From Candidatus Nanopelagicales bacterium (GTDB lineage: Bacteria; Actinomycetota; Actinomycetes; S36-B12), in NCBI GenBank assembly GCA_017854795.1, contig JAFMHB010000002.1, positions 42,916 to 105,776 on the forward strand: a stretch of DNA of 62,861 bases. Reading direction: 5' to 3'. How positions within the stretch are numbered: position 1 is the first letter of the stretch; every line of letters begins with the position of its first letter. The notes under the pieces were generated by a model that saw only the letters and a program-made list of their open reading frames with translations, did no database searches and was not told the origin of the DNA. The translations under genes were made by a program, and so were the position numbers. Shown one piece after another: positions 32,642 to 41,601 of the stretch.

Positions 32642-35209
32642 CTATGAAGTTGCAAGTTCCACGGCAACGTGAATCCCTGCTTGTGTGGTGACGAAATCTA
32701 GCTTGCGAATGTTGCCTGCTGCGGCAAGATCTTTCTGTACGAGCTTCAAGCGCTCAAGTTGCTCGGAAGATCCGCTAAATACCCCGTTGGACACTTCAGC
32801 TTTCATGGAAACCTTTGCCTCTGATTTGGCTTTGCGCACAAGCCCGAGGGCCGTTTGGGCATCGGTAAAAATCTGTGGATCACCGTTGATGACTGCCTTC
32901 GTGGAATCTGGCCACTGCTGGGAGTGTATTGAATCATCGTTGAACCAAGACCACGTTTCCTCTGTTGTAAATGGAAGGAATGGCGCGAATAATCGGAGTT
33001 GGATGGTGAGGGCTAGGTACAGTGCGCTGCGAGCACTTTGGGTATTCATGCCATCGCTTTCACCGTATGCGCGCTCTTTGACCAACTCAACATAGTCATC
33101 GGTGAATTCCCAAAAAAATGATTCCGCAGTATCGAGCGCTTTTGCGTAATTGAAGTCTTCAAATGCTGCGGTTGCTGACTTCACCGTGTCATTTAGTCGC
33201 GTAAGCATGGCCTGATCTAAGGGATCGGTGACCTGTTCAACGTCTCCTGAGTTCGTGATGGTGAGGACGAACTTGCTGGCATTGAGGAGTTTGATCGCTA
33301 GGCGGCGACCGATTTTCATTTGGCCAATGTCAAAGGCTGTGTCTGTTCCGGGGCGACCTGAGGCTGCCCAGTAACGAACGGCATCTGAGCTGTATTCGTC
33401 GAGCATGTCCATGGGCGTTACGACATTGCCTTTGGACTTGCTCATCTTTTTACGATCCGGATCCAGAATCCAACCCGAAATCGCCGCATGTTTCCACGGC
33501 AACTCATTGTTTTCCAAGTCAGCACGAACGACAGATGAGAACAACCAGGTCCGAATAATTTCGTGGGCTTGGGGGCGCATGTCCATGGGGAATACTCGCT
33601 CGAAAAGGTCCGGGTCACGTTCCCAGCCGCCAGCGATCTGGGGAGTCAGTGAACTTGTTGCCCAGGTATCCATTACATCTGGATCACCCATGAATCCACC
33701 GGGTTGATTGCGTTGATCCTCGGTGTATCCCGCGGGTACGTCACTACTGGGATCAATGGGTAGTTCAGCCTCACTGGGGGCGAGTACCTGTTCGTAGTCG
33801 GGGTTGGCATCGGCGTCGAGCGCGTACCAAACGGGAACCGGGACACCGAAGAATCTTTGGCGTGAGATCAACCAGTCACCATTGAGTCCCTCGACCCAGT
33901 TTTCATAGCGAACCAACATGTGGGGTGGGTGCCAAATGATTTCACGTCCGCGCTCAAGGAGTTCCCCGCGCAGTTTCGGATCCCTGCCTCCATTGGCGAT
34001 GTACCACTGGCGGGTGGTCACGATTTCAAGTGGCTTGTCGCCCTTTTCAAAAAACTTAACTGGGTGAGTGATCGCTTTTGGCTCGCCCACCATGTCACCG
34101 GATTCGCGCAGGACTTCAACCATGCGTTGCTTCGCGGTAAAACTCGTTGTCCCCGCGATTGCGGCAAACCGCACTTTGCCTGCGCGAGTGGTAATCCACG
34201 GTGGGGTTTCTGAAGTGATTCGACCGTCCCAGCCCACTATCGGGCGGGTGGGGAGTTGTAATTCGCGCCACCAGGTTACGTCGGCAAGGTCACCGAATGT
34301 ACACACCATGGCGATCCCGGACCCCTTTTCCGGGTCGGCCAAAGTGTGAGCCATGACGGGAACTTCGACACCAAATACGGGGGTAATCACATTGGTACCA
34401 AAGAGTGGTTGGTAGCGCGGATCATCGGGGTGTGCAACGAGGGCAACGCAGGCTGCGAGCAATTCCGGTCTCGTTGTTTCAATGTAAACAGTCTCGGCAG
34501 GATTTTCTGTTGGTGCGAAACCAATCCGGTGGTAAGCGCCTGGGACTTCACGGTCTTCAAGTTCCGCTTGTGCAACCGCTGTACGGAAAGTGACGTCCCA
34601 GAGTGTCGGTGCCTCCGACTGATACGCCTCACCTCGGGCAAGGTTGCGCAGAAATGCAAGTTGGCTGACGCGCTGCGCATTTTTGTCAATTGTTTGATAC
34701 GTCTGCGCCCAGTCAATGGACAGGCCCATGCGGCGCCAGAGGTCTTCAAAGACAACTTCATCTTCAATTGTCAGTTGCTCACACAACTCAATAAAGTTCT
34801 TTCGGGAAATAGGTTCCTGTTTTTTCGCATCAGGTTTTGCTGGAGGCGTGTAGTCCGCGACATAAGGCAAACTCGGATCGCAGCGGACTCCGAAATAGTT
34901 TTGAACGCGGCGTTCGGTGGGGAGTCCATTGTCGTCCCAGCCCATGGGGTAAAAAACTTCGAAACCGCGCATGCGCTTGTATCGCGCTATGCAGTCGGTA
35001 TGGGTGTAGCTGAACACATGCCCGACGTGCAGTGAACCGCTGACAGTGGGTGGTGGAGTATCAATTGAAAAGATCTGGTCGCGGGTTTTCGTGCGGTCGA
35101 ATGAGTAGGTCCCGGCGTCCTGCCAGGTCGTGGCCCACTTTTCCTCGATCCCGGAAAGGCTTGGCTTTTCTGGGATATTGACCGACAGGGATTCCGACTT
35201 CGACGACAT
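32642..35209 (-). CDS. valS: valine--tRNA ligase
   Basis: 855-residue class Ia aminoacyl-tRNA synthetase charging tRNA-Val. The HIGH-type motif is HVGH at residues 61-64 (PPPTVSGSLHVGHV), and KMSKS lies near residue 590 (RKKMSKSKG). An editing domain separates the Rossmann halves (TRPELLAACVALVAHPDD) and an anticodon-binding helical domain follows. The ATG has no Shine-Dalgarno, but TAGACT lies eight bases upstream, so transcripts may be leaderless. It is the first backbone gene after the pilus island. Confidence 0.97.
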   Translation of the reverse strand: MSSKSESLSVNIPEKPSLSGIEEKWATTWQDAGTYSFDRTKTRDQIFSIDTPPPTVSGSLHVGHVFSYTHTDCIARYKRMRGFEVFYPMGWDDNGLPTERRVQNYFGVRCDPSLPYVADYTPPAKPDAKKQEPISRKNFIELCEQLTIEDEVVFEDLWRRMGLSIDWAQTYQTIDKNAQRVSQLAFLRNLARGEAYQSEAPTLWDVTFRTAVAQAELEDREVPGAYHRIGFAPTENPAETVYIETTRPELLAACVALVAHPDDPRYQPLFGTNVITPVFGVEVPVMAHTLADPEKGSGIAMVCTFGDLADVTWWRELQLPTRPIVGWDGRITSETPPWITTRAGKVRFAAIAGTTSFTAKQRMVEVLRESGDMVGEPKAITHPVKFFEKGDKPLEIVTTRQWYIANGGRDPKLRGELLERGREIIWHPPHMLVRYENWVEGLNGDWLISRQRFFGVPVPVWYALDADANPDYEQVLAPSEAELPIDPSSDVPAGYTEDQRNQPGGFMGDPDVMDTWATSSLTPQIAGGWERDPDLFERVFPMDMRPQAHEIIRTWLFSSVVRADLENNELPWKHAAISGWILDPDRKKMSKSKGNVVTPMDMLDEYSSDAVRYWAASGRPGTDTAFDIGQMKIGRRLAIKLLNASKFVLTITNSGDVEQVTDPLDQAMLTRLNDTVKSATAAFEDFNYAKALDTAESFFWEFTDDYVELVKERAYGESDGMNTQSARSALYLALTIQLRLFAPFLPFTTEETWSWFNDDSIHSQQWPDSTKAVINGDPQIFTDAQTALGLVRKAKSEAKVSMKAEVSNGVFSGSSEQLERLKLVQKDLAAAGNIRKLDFVTTQAGIHVAVELATS

Positions 35210-35217
35210 GGTTACGC

Positions 35218-35223
35218 AGTCTA
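35218..35223 (-). promoter_or_regulatory. -10 box for valS (TAGACT), near-leaderless
   Basis: On the minus strand TAGACT fits the actinobacterial TANNNT -10 pattern, and ends eight bases before the valS ATG at 35209. No Shine-Dalgarno is present in this short space. Confidence 0.5.
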
Positions 35224-35246
35224 TTCATCCGCCTAGTTGATCCACC

Positions 35247-35252
35247 TAGACT
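35247..35252 (+). promoter_or_regulatory. -10 box for folC (TAGACT), leaderless
   Basis: TAGACT ends six bases before the folC GTG at 35259, placing a transcription start at about the first base of the start codon. The divergent valS promoter uses the same hexamer 24 bp away. Confidence 0.5.
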
Positions 35253-35258
35253 GCCACC

Positions 35259-36620
35259 GTGGGTATTACGAGCGCGCAACAATTATGGGATGAACTTGAG
35301 TCTCGATGGCCGGAAAATGTGATCGAACCATCACTTTCCCGAATGAACGCGGTCTCGAACTTACTAGGGGACCCACAATTGACGTTTCCTGTGATTCAGG
35401 TGGCGGGCACTAACGGCAAAAGTTCCACGGCCCGCATGATTGAGTCCATTCTGCGCTCGTACGGACTGCGGACGGGGTTGTACACCTCACCACACCTGGT
35501 GGACCCCACCGAGCGGATTTGTCTTGATGGGGAGCCCATTTCCAGTGAAACGGCCGTTTCAGCATGGAATGACATTGAGCCATTTATTTCCTTGGTTGAC
35601 CACAATTCACAAGCTGATGGTGGGCCGCAACTTTCCTACTTCGAGGCAATGACCGCGCTGGCATATTCAATTTTTGCTGATTCACCGGTTGACGTGGCCA
35701 TTATTGAAGTTGGGATGGGTGGGACATGGGATGCCACGAGTGTGTGTCGGCCTCAGGTTGCCGTGATTACACCTGTTGATTTGGATCATCAGGAGTTTCT
35801 CGGTGAAACGCTTGCAGAAATTGCAGGTGAGAAAGCTGGGATCGTGGCTAATTCTGAATCTGTTGTGTTGGGTCCACAGGCGCCGGAAGCAGCTGCGATC
35901 TTGATAGCTGCGTGCGAAGGTGCTGAACTCGTTCCCGCGCGGTTTGGAGTTGAATACGGCGTCAATACGCAGGAGGTTGCGGTCGGGGGGCAGCTGCTGT
36001 CCTTGCGAGGGTTACGCGGAGACTATTCAGATCTTTTTCTCCCTCTCTTTGGTGAGCATCAAGGCAACAATGCGGCCGTTGCGCTGGCAGCCTGTGAAAT
36101 GTTTATGGGATCGGGATTGTTGGCGCCACTGGATATTGATGTAGTCAGAGAAGGATTCGCGAATGTGAAATCCCCCGGGAGACTGGAGATTTTACGAACG
36201 GGTCCAACCGTGTTGGTTGATGCTGCCCACAATCCGCATGGCGCAAAGTCGCTGGCGCAAGCATTAGAAAACAGTTTCACCTTTGTTGGCATTGTGGCGG
36301 TGATCGGGATGTTGATGAAAAAAGATGCGCTCGGATTTCTCGAAGCGTTGTCACCCGTCGTTTCGCAGGTTGTAATCACCGAGCCAAACTCACCGCGCGC
36401 TTTGTCGGCGAGCGAGCTTGCCCGATTAGCGATTGAGGTCTTGGGTGGTGATCGAGTAATTCTTGGTGGCGACTTAATGACTTCACTCGAAGAAGCAATT
36501 GGGTTGGCTGACAGTTCAGGTGAATACGGGGGAGTGGGAGTGGTCGTTACCGGTTCAGTGGTGTTGGTAGGGGATGCAATCCGATTGTTAGCAAATACCG
36601 ACGCAAAGAAAGGTAAGTAA
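35259..36620 (+). CDS. folC: bifunctional folylpolyglutamate synthase / dihydrofolate synthase
   Basis: 453 residues. The Mur-ligase-type P-loop is AGTNGKSST (G50-K54), with YTSPHLVDPTERI following it and the C-terminal DAAHNPHGAKSLAQAL motif. The enzyme adds glutamate to dihydropteroate and to folates. The GTG start has no Shine-Dalgarno but a TAGACT box six bases upstream. Conserved actinobacterial order valS-folC-DUF4233-ndk. Confidence 0.95.
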   Translation: MGITSAQQLWDELESRWPENVIEPSLSRMNAVSNLLGDPQLTFPVIQVAGTNGKSSTARMIESILRSYGLRTGLYTSPHLVDPTERICLDGEPISSETAVSAWNDIEPFISLVDHNSQADGGPQLSYFEAMTALAYSIFADSPVDVAIIEVGMGGTWDATSVCRPQVAVITPVDLDHQEFLGETLAEIAGEKAGIVANSESVVLGPQAPEAAAILIAACEGAELVPARFGVEYGVNTQEVAVGGQLLSLRGLRGDYSDLFLPLFGEHQGNNAAVALAACEMFMGSGLLAPLDIDVVREGFANVKSPGRLEILRTGPTVLVDAAHNPHGAKSLAQALENSFTFVGIVAVIGMLMKKDALGFLEALSPVVSQVVITEPNSPRALSASELARLAIEVLGGDRVILGGDLMTSLEEAIGLADSSGEYGGVGVVVTGSVVLVGDAIRLLANTDAKKGK

Positions 36621-36623
36621 GAC

Positions 36624-36950
36624 ATGCGGGTGTTGGGATCGACAGTCCTTATCCTTGAAGCGCTTGTTGTTTTACTCGCGATTCCCATCGCAATCAATGT
36701 TTCTGACGCGAATGCAACCTATGCCCTTATTATTGGAATTGCCCTAGCAGGTTTGCTCGTCCTGACCGTTGGCGTGATCACTCGACCGATTGCCATTCCC
36801 GTTGGTTGGGTGCTTCAGGCCCTTGTTATTGCTTCAGGAATCGTTGTTCCCACGATGTTTTTTATCGGTGGACTTTTTGCGCTGCTCTGGTTCTACGCGG
36901 TGCGCAATGGGCAGCGAGTTGATCGGGCGCGGGAGTTGCCCGAAAGTTAG
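36624..36950 (+). CDS. DUF4233 membrane protein
   Basis: 108 residues with three or four membrane helices (LILEALVVLLAIPIAI, LIIGIALAGLLVLTVGV, WVLQALVIASGIVVP) and a short basic tail. The family is found between folC and ndk in actinobacteria and has no known function. ATG three bases after the folC stop. Confidence 0.88.
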   Translation: MRVLGSTVLILEALVVLLAIPIAINVSDANATYALIIGIALAGLLVLTVGVITRPIAIPVGWVLQALVIASGIVVPTMFFIGGLFALLWFYAVRNGQRVDRARELPES

Positions 36951-37025
36951 GCGGGCGGCTCCTCTAGCATCAGGTTTGGTAGTTCCCCCATGCCGCCATT
37001 TCCCCCATATTCGAGGAGTCATTGA

Positions 37026-37433
37026 ATGTCTGAACGCACACTAGTTTTGGTTAAGCCTGATGGAGTTGCCCGAGGTCTCATCGGCGAAGTTCTTGCCCGG
37101 ATTGAGCGCAAGGGTTTCACTTTCGCAGCCATTGAATTAATGAATGTCAGTACTGACGTGGCTAAGGCCCACTACGGGGAGCATGCGGATAAGCCTTTTT
37201 TCGGTGATCTTGTCGCTTTTATCACCGGCGGACCACTCTTGGCAGCGGTTATCGAAGGACCAGACGCAATCGTTGCTTGGCGAACCATGATGGGTGCTAC
37301 CAACCCCATCACGGCGGCACCGGGAACTATCCGTGGCGATCTTGCTACCGAAATGCAAAACAACGTCACGCACGGTTCCGATTCACCAGAGTCAGCCGCC
37401 CGTGAAATTGCACTTTTCTTTCCCAACCTTTAA
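37026..37433 (+). CDS. ndk: nucleoside diphosphate kinase
   Basis: 135 residues, the normal length. Catalytic histidine H116 in [14 protein letters not shown]-terminal [16 protein letters not shown] is the family signature. It equilibrates nucleoside tri- and diphosphates through a phospho-histidine. ATG with CGAGGAG (37012-37018) upstream. Confidence 0.97.
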   Translation: MSERTLVLVKPDGVARGLIGEVLARIERKGFTFAAIELMNVSTDVAKAHYGEHADKPFFGDLVAFITGGPLLAAVIEGPDAIVAWRTMMGATNPITAAPGTIRGDLATEMQNNVTHGSDSPESAAREIALFFPNL

Positions 37434-37448
37434 GAACCGCTGCAGATC

Positions 37449-38795
37449 ATGAAGGACTTAATCGGATCGGTCGCTGCTGGTGTTGGGGTCGCAGTGCCAA
37501 CGGCTGCAGCGGCGCAGGGTCCCAGTTTGGTTCCGTGGCCCGACCGAGTCCGAGAGCTTTTCCCCAAAGTCTTGGGCGCAGGTGTCGGGGTTGGTCTTGT
37601 GCTTGGATCGCGGGTTTCCGACCTCCGTGGGTTGAGGGCTGTTGCGGTAGGTGCTGGTTTAGCAGGGGTCGGTACTGCTGGTTTTTTTGTGGCAAAAAGC
37701 AAACTGGGTGAACTTGAAATGCAAAATGCGCAAATTGATGAGTGCTTTGCAATTGCGCCAACGGATGTACACCTTTCAGGGAGCACTCATTCGGCCGTTG
37801 ACTACTCGCTACTTGGTCGTGAGGGTGCTCGTTTTATCAATAGTGTGACGACTGCCGCGCACGCCCAAGAGTTGGGTGTTGAGCGGACCCACGACCCCAT
37901 TCGGGTTTTTGTCAGTATTGCCAACGCGGACTCGGTCTCTTCGCGAGTTTCGCTCGCGATGTCAGAGTTAATTCGAAATAAGGCTTTCGATCGCGAGTAT
38001 TTATTGATTCAATCGCCAGCAGGTTCAGGTTATTCAAACTCCACTCCGGTGGACGTTGTTGAGTTGTTGTCGGGGGGTAATTGCGCCGCAGTTTCGGTCA
38101 GTTACGGACTACTGCCGAGTTTCCTTTCACTCACCAAGATTCGGTTGGCCGGTGAGACTCAACTTGAGTTACTGAACGCAATCGATCACGAACTCGTTGG
38201 TCGGCGCAATAAAGGAAAGCACGTTCCCAAGATTTTACTTTATGGTGAAAGCTTGGGAGCGCGCGTTCAGCAATTCGCAATCCCGCTTGGATCAAGTGAC
38301 TTAGATAAATACTCCGTGCATCGAGCCTTGTGGGTGGGAACACCTGGTGGTCGGATCGCTGATGCTTTTCACCGACTCTGCGTAGGTGAGTCGGTCACGG
38401 TGGATCGACCTGAGCAAATTCCTGCTGACACTGACAATCGAGTGTGGTTCCTTGAGCACGATGGTGATCCCGTGGTGCGGTTTAGACCAGATTTAGCGTG
38501 GGCCCAACCACAGTGGCTGGATCCGAAGTTGCCTCGCGGGAGAAATGTTCCCGCTGAAATGACCTGGAATATAGGGGTTACCTGGGCAACCGTGCTGGTG
38601 GACACCATTTTTGCGACCAATGTGAAGCCGGGTGATTTCCAAAGTTTGGGCCATGACTACCGAGCTGACCTCGGTGCGGTGACTACCGCGGCGTTTGGTT
38701 TTTCCGGAAAGCTCACAGCTGAGCAAACTCAAGGTTTAGAAATTCTCCTGCGGAAAATTGAAGTGACGCGCGCTGAAAAGTTGGGTGAGGGTTAA
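37449..38795 (+). CDS. alpha/beta-hydrolase family membrane-associated protein (Abhydrolase_9 type)
   Basis: 448 residues. Two short hydrophobic segments at the N-terminus (about residues 35-55 and 60-80) precede a C-terminal alpha/beta-hydrolase domain with nucleophile elbow GESLGAR, acidic residue near EHDGDPVVR and a late histidine (LGHDYRAD). The actinobacterial family of this layout has a usually longer membrane part, so this copy looks shortened. The substrate is unknown; lipid or cell-envelope ester hydrolysis is plausible. 15 bp after ndk. Confidence 0.75.
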   Translation: MKDLIGSVAAGVGVAVPTAAAAQGPSLVPWPDRVRELFPKVLGAGVGVGLVLGSRVSDLRGLRAVAVGAGLAGVGTAGFFVAKSKLGELEMQNAQIDECFAIAPTDVHLSGSTHSAVDYSLLGREGARFINSVTTAAHAQELGVERTHDPIRVFVSIANADSVSSRVSLAMSELIRNKAFDREYLLIQSPAGSGYSNSTPVDVVELLSGGNCAAVSVSYGLLPSFLSLTKIRLAGETQLELLNAIDHELVGRRNKGKHVPKILLYGESLGARVQQFAIPLGSSDLDKYSVHRALWVGTPGGRIADAFHRLCVGESVTVDRPEQIPADTDNRVWFLEHDGDPVVRFRPDLAWAQPQWLDPKLPRGRNVPAEMTWNIGVTWATVLVDTIFATNVKPGDFQSLGHDYRADLGAVTTAAFGFSGKLTAEQTQGLEILLRKIEVTRAEKLGEG

Positions 38796-38908
38796 GCAGG
38801 GGAATCTCAGGGCTACTATAAGAGTTCGTATCGAGTCTCTTCCCAGCCTGATAAGTTCTGGCCTTACCTACGCTAGACGAACCGTTCAAGACCGATTGGA
38901 GGTACCGC

Positions 38909-39946
38909 GTGAGTTTTGCCGCGAACTCCTCATTTGTGGGTCGAGATATGGCCGTTGACCTGGGAACCGCCAATACTCTGGTCTATGTCCGGGGTCGTGG
39001 AATCGTCCTCAATGAACCGTCCGTTGTTGCCATCAATAACAACACCGGGGGGATTTTGGCAGTTGGCATGGAAGCCAAAGAAATGATTGGTCGCACACCA
39101 GGCAACATCGTGGCGATCCGTCCACTCAAAGACGGTGTGATCGCTGACTTCGACACCACCGAACGCATGCTCCGTTACTTCATCCAAAAAGTTCACCGCA
39201 GACGGCATCTGGCAAAACCGCGACTGATCATCTGTGTCCCATCAGGTATCACCGGTGTAGAACAGCGTGCGGTAAAAGACGCCGGTTACGCAGCGGGTGC
39301 CCGCAAAGTTTTCATCATTGAAGAACCGATGGCAGCCGCAATCGGTGCAGGCCTTCCCGTTCACGAACCCACCGGCAACATGGTGGTCGACATCGGCGGA
39401 GGAACATCAGAAGTTGCAGTTATTTCCCTTGGCGGAATTGTGACGAGCCTTTCGGTTCGAGTCGGCGGAGACGAATTAGACAACGCGATCATTCAATACA
39501 TTAAGAAGGAGTACTCACTTCTCCTTGGTGAACGCACTGCTGAAGAAATCAAGATCGCGATCGGTTCAGCGTTCCCCATGCCTGACGAACCCCATGCTGA
39601 AATCCGTGGGCGCGACTTAATCACTGGTTTGCCTCGAACAATTGTTGTTTCGGCGGAGGAAATCCGTCGGGCAATCGACGAACCGGTGAACGCGATCGTT
39701 GATGCAGTGAAATCAACTCTTGACCGCACACCTCCTGAGTTGTCGGGAGACATTATGGATCGGGGAATCGTTCTTACCGGTGGCGGAGCCATGATGACAG
39801 GGCTTGATGAGCGCCTGAGACATGAAACCGGGATGCCCATTGTTGTTGCCGATCGTCCACTTGAATGCGTTGCGCTTGGTTCAGGCAAGTGCGTTGAAGA
39901 GTTTGAGGCGTTGCAACAGGTGCTCGTGTCTGAACCGCGCAGGTAG
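38909..39946 (+). CDS. mreB: rod shape-determining actin homologue MreB
   Basis: 345 residues with the actin-fold phosphate motifs ([31 protein letters not shown]) and adenosine motif [15 protein letters not shown]. MreB polymers guide lateral wall synthesis by the elongasome (MreC, MreD, PBP2, RodA), all encoded directly downstream. GTG start with GGAGG nine bases upstream. The 113-bp gap before it holds the promoter region, with several TANNNT candidates. Confidence 0.97.
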   Translation: MSFAANSSFVGRDMAVDLGTANTLVYVRGRGIVLNEPSVVAINNNTGGILAVGMEAKEMIGRTPGNIVAIRPLKDGVIADFDTTERMLRYFIQKVHRRRHLAKPRLIICVPSGITGVEQRAVKDAGYAAGARKVFIIEEPMAAAIGAGLPVHEPTGNMVVDIGGGTSEVAVISLGGIVTSLSVRVGGDELDNAIIQYIKKEYSLLLGERTAEEIKIAIGSAFPMPDEPHAEIRGRDLITGLPRTIVVSAEEIRRAIDEPVNAIVDAVKSTLDRTPPELSGDIMDRGIVLTGGGAMMTGLDERLRHETGMPIVVADRPLECVALGSGKCVEEFEALQQVLVSEPRR

Positions 39947-39948
39947 CC

Positions 39949-40902
39949 GTGCTTTCGCGCAGAACGCGGATCATCCTGTCCATGCTGGTCGTTGCTTCAC
40001 TAACTTTTGTGATCTTGGACCTCCGCGGCGGAGATGGACCCTTTTCTAGTGCGCGATCAGCCGTCAGTTCCGTTATCGGTGGGATCCAAAGTGGAGCGGC
40101 ATTTATTTTTTCACCCGTCACCGGATCGAGTGAATGGTGGAGCACCCAGGTCAATCAGTCAGGGCAGATTAGAGAGTTAACGATTGAAAACGAGAGACTT
40201 AATTCCGCCTTGGTGAGTGCAGAAAACGATATCGCTCGGGCAGATCAACTTGATGCGTTACTGAGAGTTGCAAGCGTGGGTCGCTATCGGGTGACCCCGG
40301 CGGAGGTGATTGCGGTTGGCCCGGCTCAGGATTTTGCTTGGACGGTGACTATCGACGCAGGTTCCCTTGATGGACTGGAAGAAGATATGACCGTAATTAA
40401 CGGTGACGGTTTGGTGGGCAGGGTTCTTAAGGTGTACAACAGCACAGCAACTGTGGTCCTAATCGTTGACACAGAGTCCTCGGTTGGCGGGCGAGTTGCA
40501 GCCTCACAAGAAATTGGAATTGTCTCCGGAACGGGCCGGCAAAATTCACTTGAATTTCAATTGCTTGACCCATTAGGTGAAGTGGATCCAGGGGATGCGG
40601 TTGTGACCTTTGGTTCAAAAGACGGGCGCCCATATGCACCCGGACTGCCAATCGGCGAAGTAGTGGACGTGACCGGGTCCGCGGGTCAACTTGCCCGAAT
40701 CGCGACGGTGAGGCCCTTTGCAAATATGTCCCAGCTCAGTGTGGTTGGGGTTGTTGTGAAACCACCACGCGAAGACCCACGAGATTCAGTCCTACCGAAC
40801 GCTCCGGTGGCAACTCCATCGCCGGTGCCCACATCTTCCACTGCTCCGGGTTCACCCAATGAAAAAGAGACGGCGGCGACCCCTGCTCCGGACGGTAATT
40901 AG
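39949..40902 (+). CDS. mreC: rod shape-determining protein MreC
   Basis: 317 residues: one N-terminal membrane helix, a coiled coil (residues 65-95, IRELTIENERLNSALVSAEN), then two beta-barrel domains typical of MreC (TPAEVIAVGPAQDFAWTVTI and later VVTFGSKDGRPYAPGLPIGEV). A proline/threonine-rich C-terminal tail of about 40 residues is disordered. MreC activates PBP2. GTG start 2 bp after mreB. Confidence 0.94.
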   Translation: MLSRRTRIILSMLVVASLTFVILDLRGGDGPFSSARSAVSSVIGGIQSGAAFIFSPVTGSSEWWSTQVNQSGQIRELTIENERLNSALVSAENDIARADQLDALLRVASVGRYRVTPAEVIAVGPAQDFAWTVTIDAGSLDGLEEDMTVINGDGLVGRVLKVYNSTATVVLIVDTESSVGGRVAASQEIGIVSGTGRQNSLEFQLLDPLGEVDPGDAVVTFGSKDGRPYAPGLPIGEVVDVTGSAGQLARIATVRPFANMSQLSVVGVVVKPPREDPRDSVLPNAPVATPSPVPTSSTAPGSPNEKETAATPAPDGN

Positions 40903-40905
40903 TCC

Positions 40906-41418
40906 ATGATTATTCGACAGGGGCTATTTATCGGGACATGTGTCTTTGTCGCCGTTCTCATTGAGTTGACCTTGCTCAGTCGACTGGGGATCCCGGGAGC
41001 TACCCCCGACCTTGTTGTTGTGACGGTGGTTGCCATTGCTTTTGCAATGGGTCCGGTCCAAGGGGCAACAAGTGGATTCGCTGCAGGGGTGCTTCTTGAC
41101 CTTTCGCCTTCGTCGGACACTTTGGTGGGAGTGAACGCGATCATCTATCTCATAATTGGATTCATTGCTGGCTTTTGGATCGACCCACGTGATCGCACGC
41201 TTCCGATCATGATGGGCATTACGGCACTGAGTACGTCGGCTGCCGCATTGGGGACTGCGATCGTGGATACGGCCCTTGGTGGGAATCGAGTCAACTGGGC
41301 CGAGGTCCCGTGGATCACCCTGAGTTCGGCGCTCTACGGAGTCTTATTGTCGGCTCTGATAATTCCGTTGATTGCAAAGATCTCGCGACCATTCTTGACC
41401 GAAATATCCGTTTCTTAG
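40906..41418 (+). CDS. mreD: rod shape-determining membrane protein MreD
   Basis: 170 residues with five or six membrane helices (TCVFVAVLIELTLLSRLG, LVVVTVVAIAFAMGP). The short, poorly conserved MreD family is identified mainly from position and topology. ATG 3 bp after mreC. Confidence 0.9.
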   Translation: MIIRQGLFIGTCVFVAVLIELTLLSRLGIPGATPDLVVVTVVAIAFAMGPVQGATSGFAAGVLLDLSPSSDTLVGVNAIIYLIIGFIAGFWIDPRDRTLPIMMGITALSTSAAALGTAIVDTALGGNRVNWAEVPWITLSSALYGVLLSALIIPLIAKISRPFLTEISVS

Positions 41419-41481
41419 GGAACCTCTCGTGGATCCTTGGCGTCCTAGTCACGAAGAAATGTTCAGATTCTGGGGGATTCT

Positions 41482-41528
41482 CCCAGCCACGGCTGGGCAA
41501 TGTGAGGTGATCTAAAAGGCCGCCTTTT
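41482..41528 (+). promoter_or_regulatory. two stem-loops between mreD and mrdA
   Basis: CCCAGCC-AC-GGCTGGG (41482-41497) and AAAAGG-CCG-CCTTTT (41514-41528) are perfect inverted repeats in the 183-bp gap. Neither is followed by a clean T-run beyond the second stem's own T4. They may attenuate transcription between the mre and mrdA-rodA parts of the operon. Confidence 0.4.
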
Positions 41529-41550
41529 GGCCATTTTGGCCTGACCAACG

Positions 41551-41556
41551 CATAAT
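41551..41556 (+). promoter_or_regulatory. possible -10 box (CATAAT) for mrdA-rodA
   Basis: CATAAT, with TTGGCC at 41527-41532 as a weak -35 at 18-bp spacing. Transcription from here would start after 41560 and give a short leader including the Shine-Dalgarno AAGGAAGGGA. Confidence 0.35.
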
Positions 41557-41601
41557 GGTGTGGTCGAAGAGGTGATTTTTTGGGTAAGGAAGGGATGGCC
41601 A

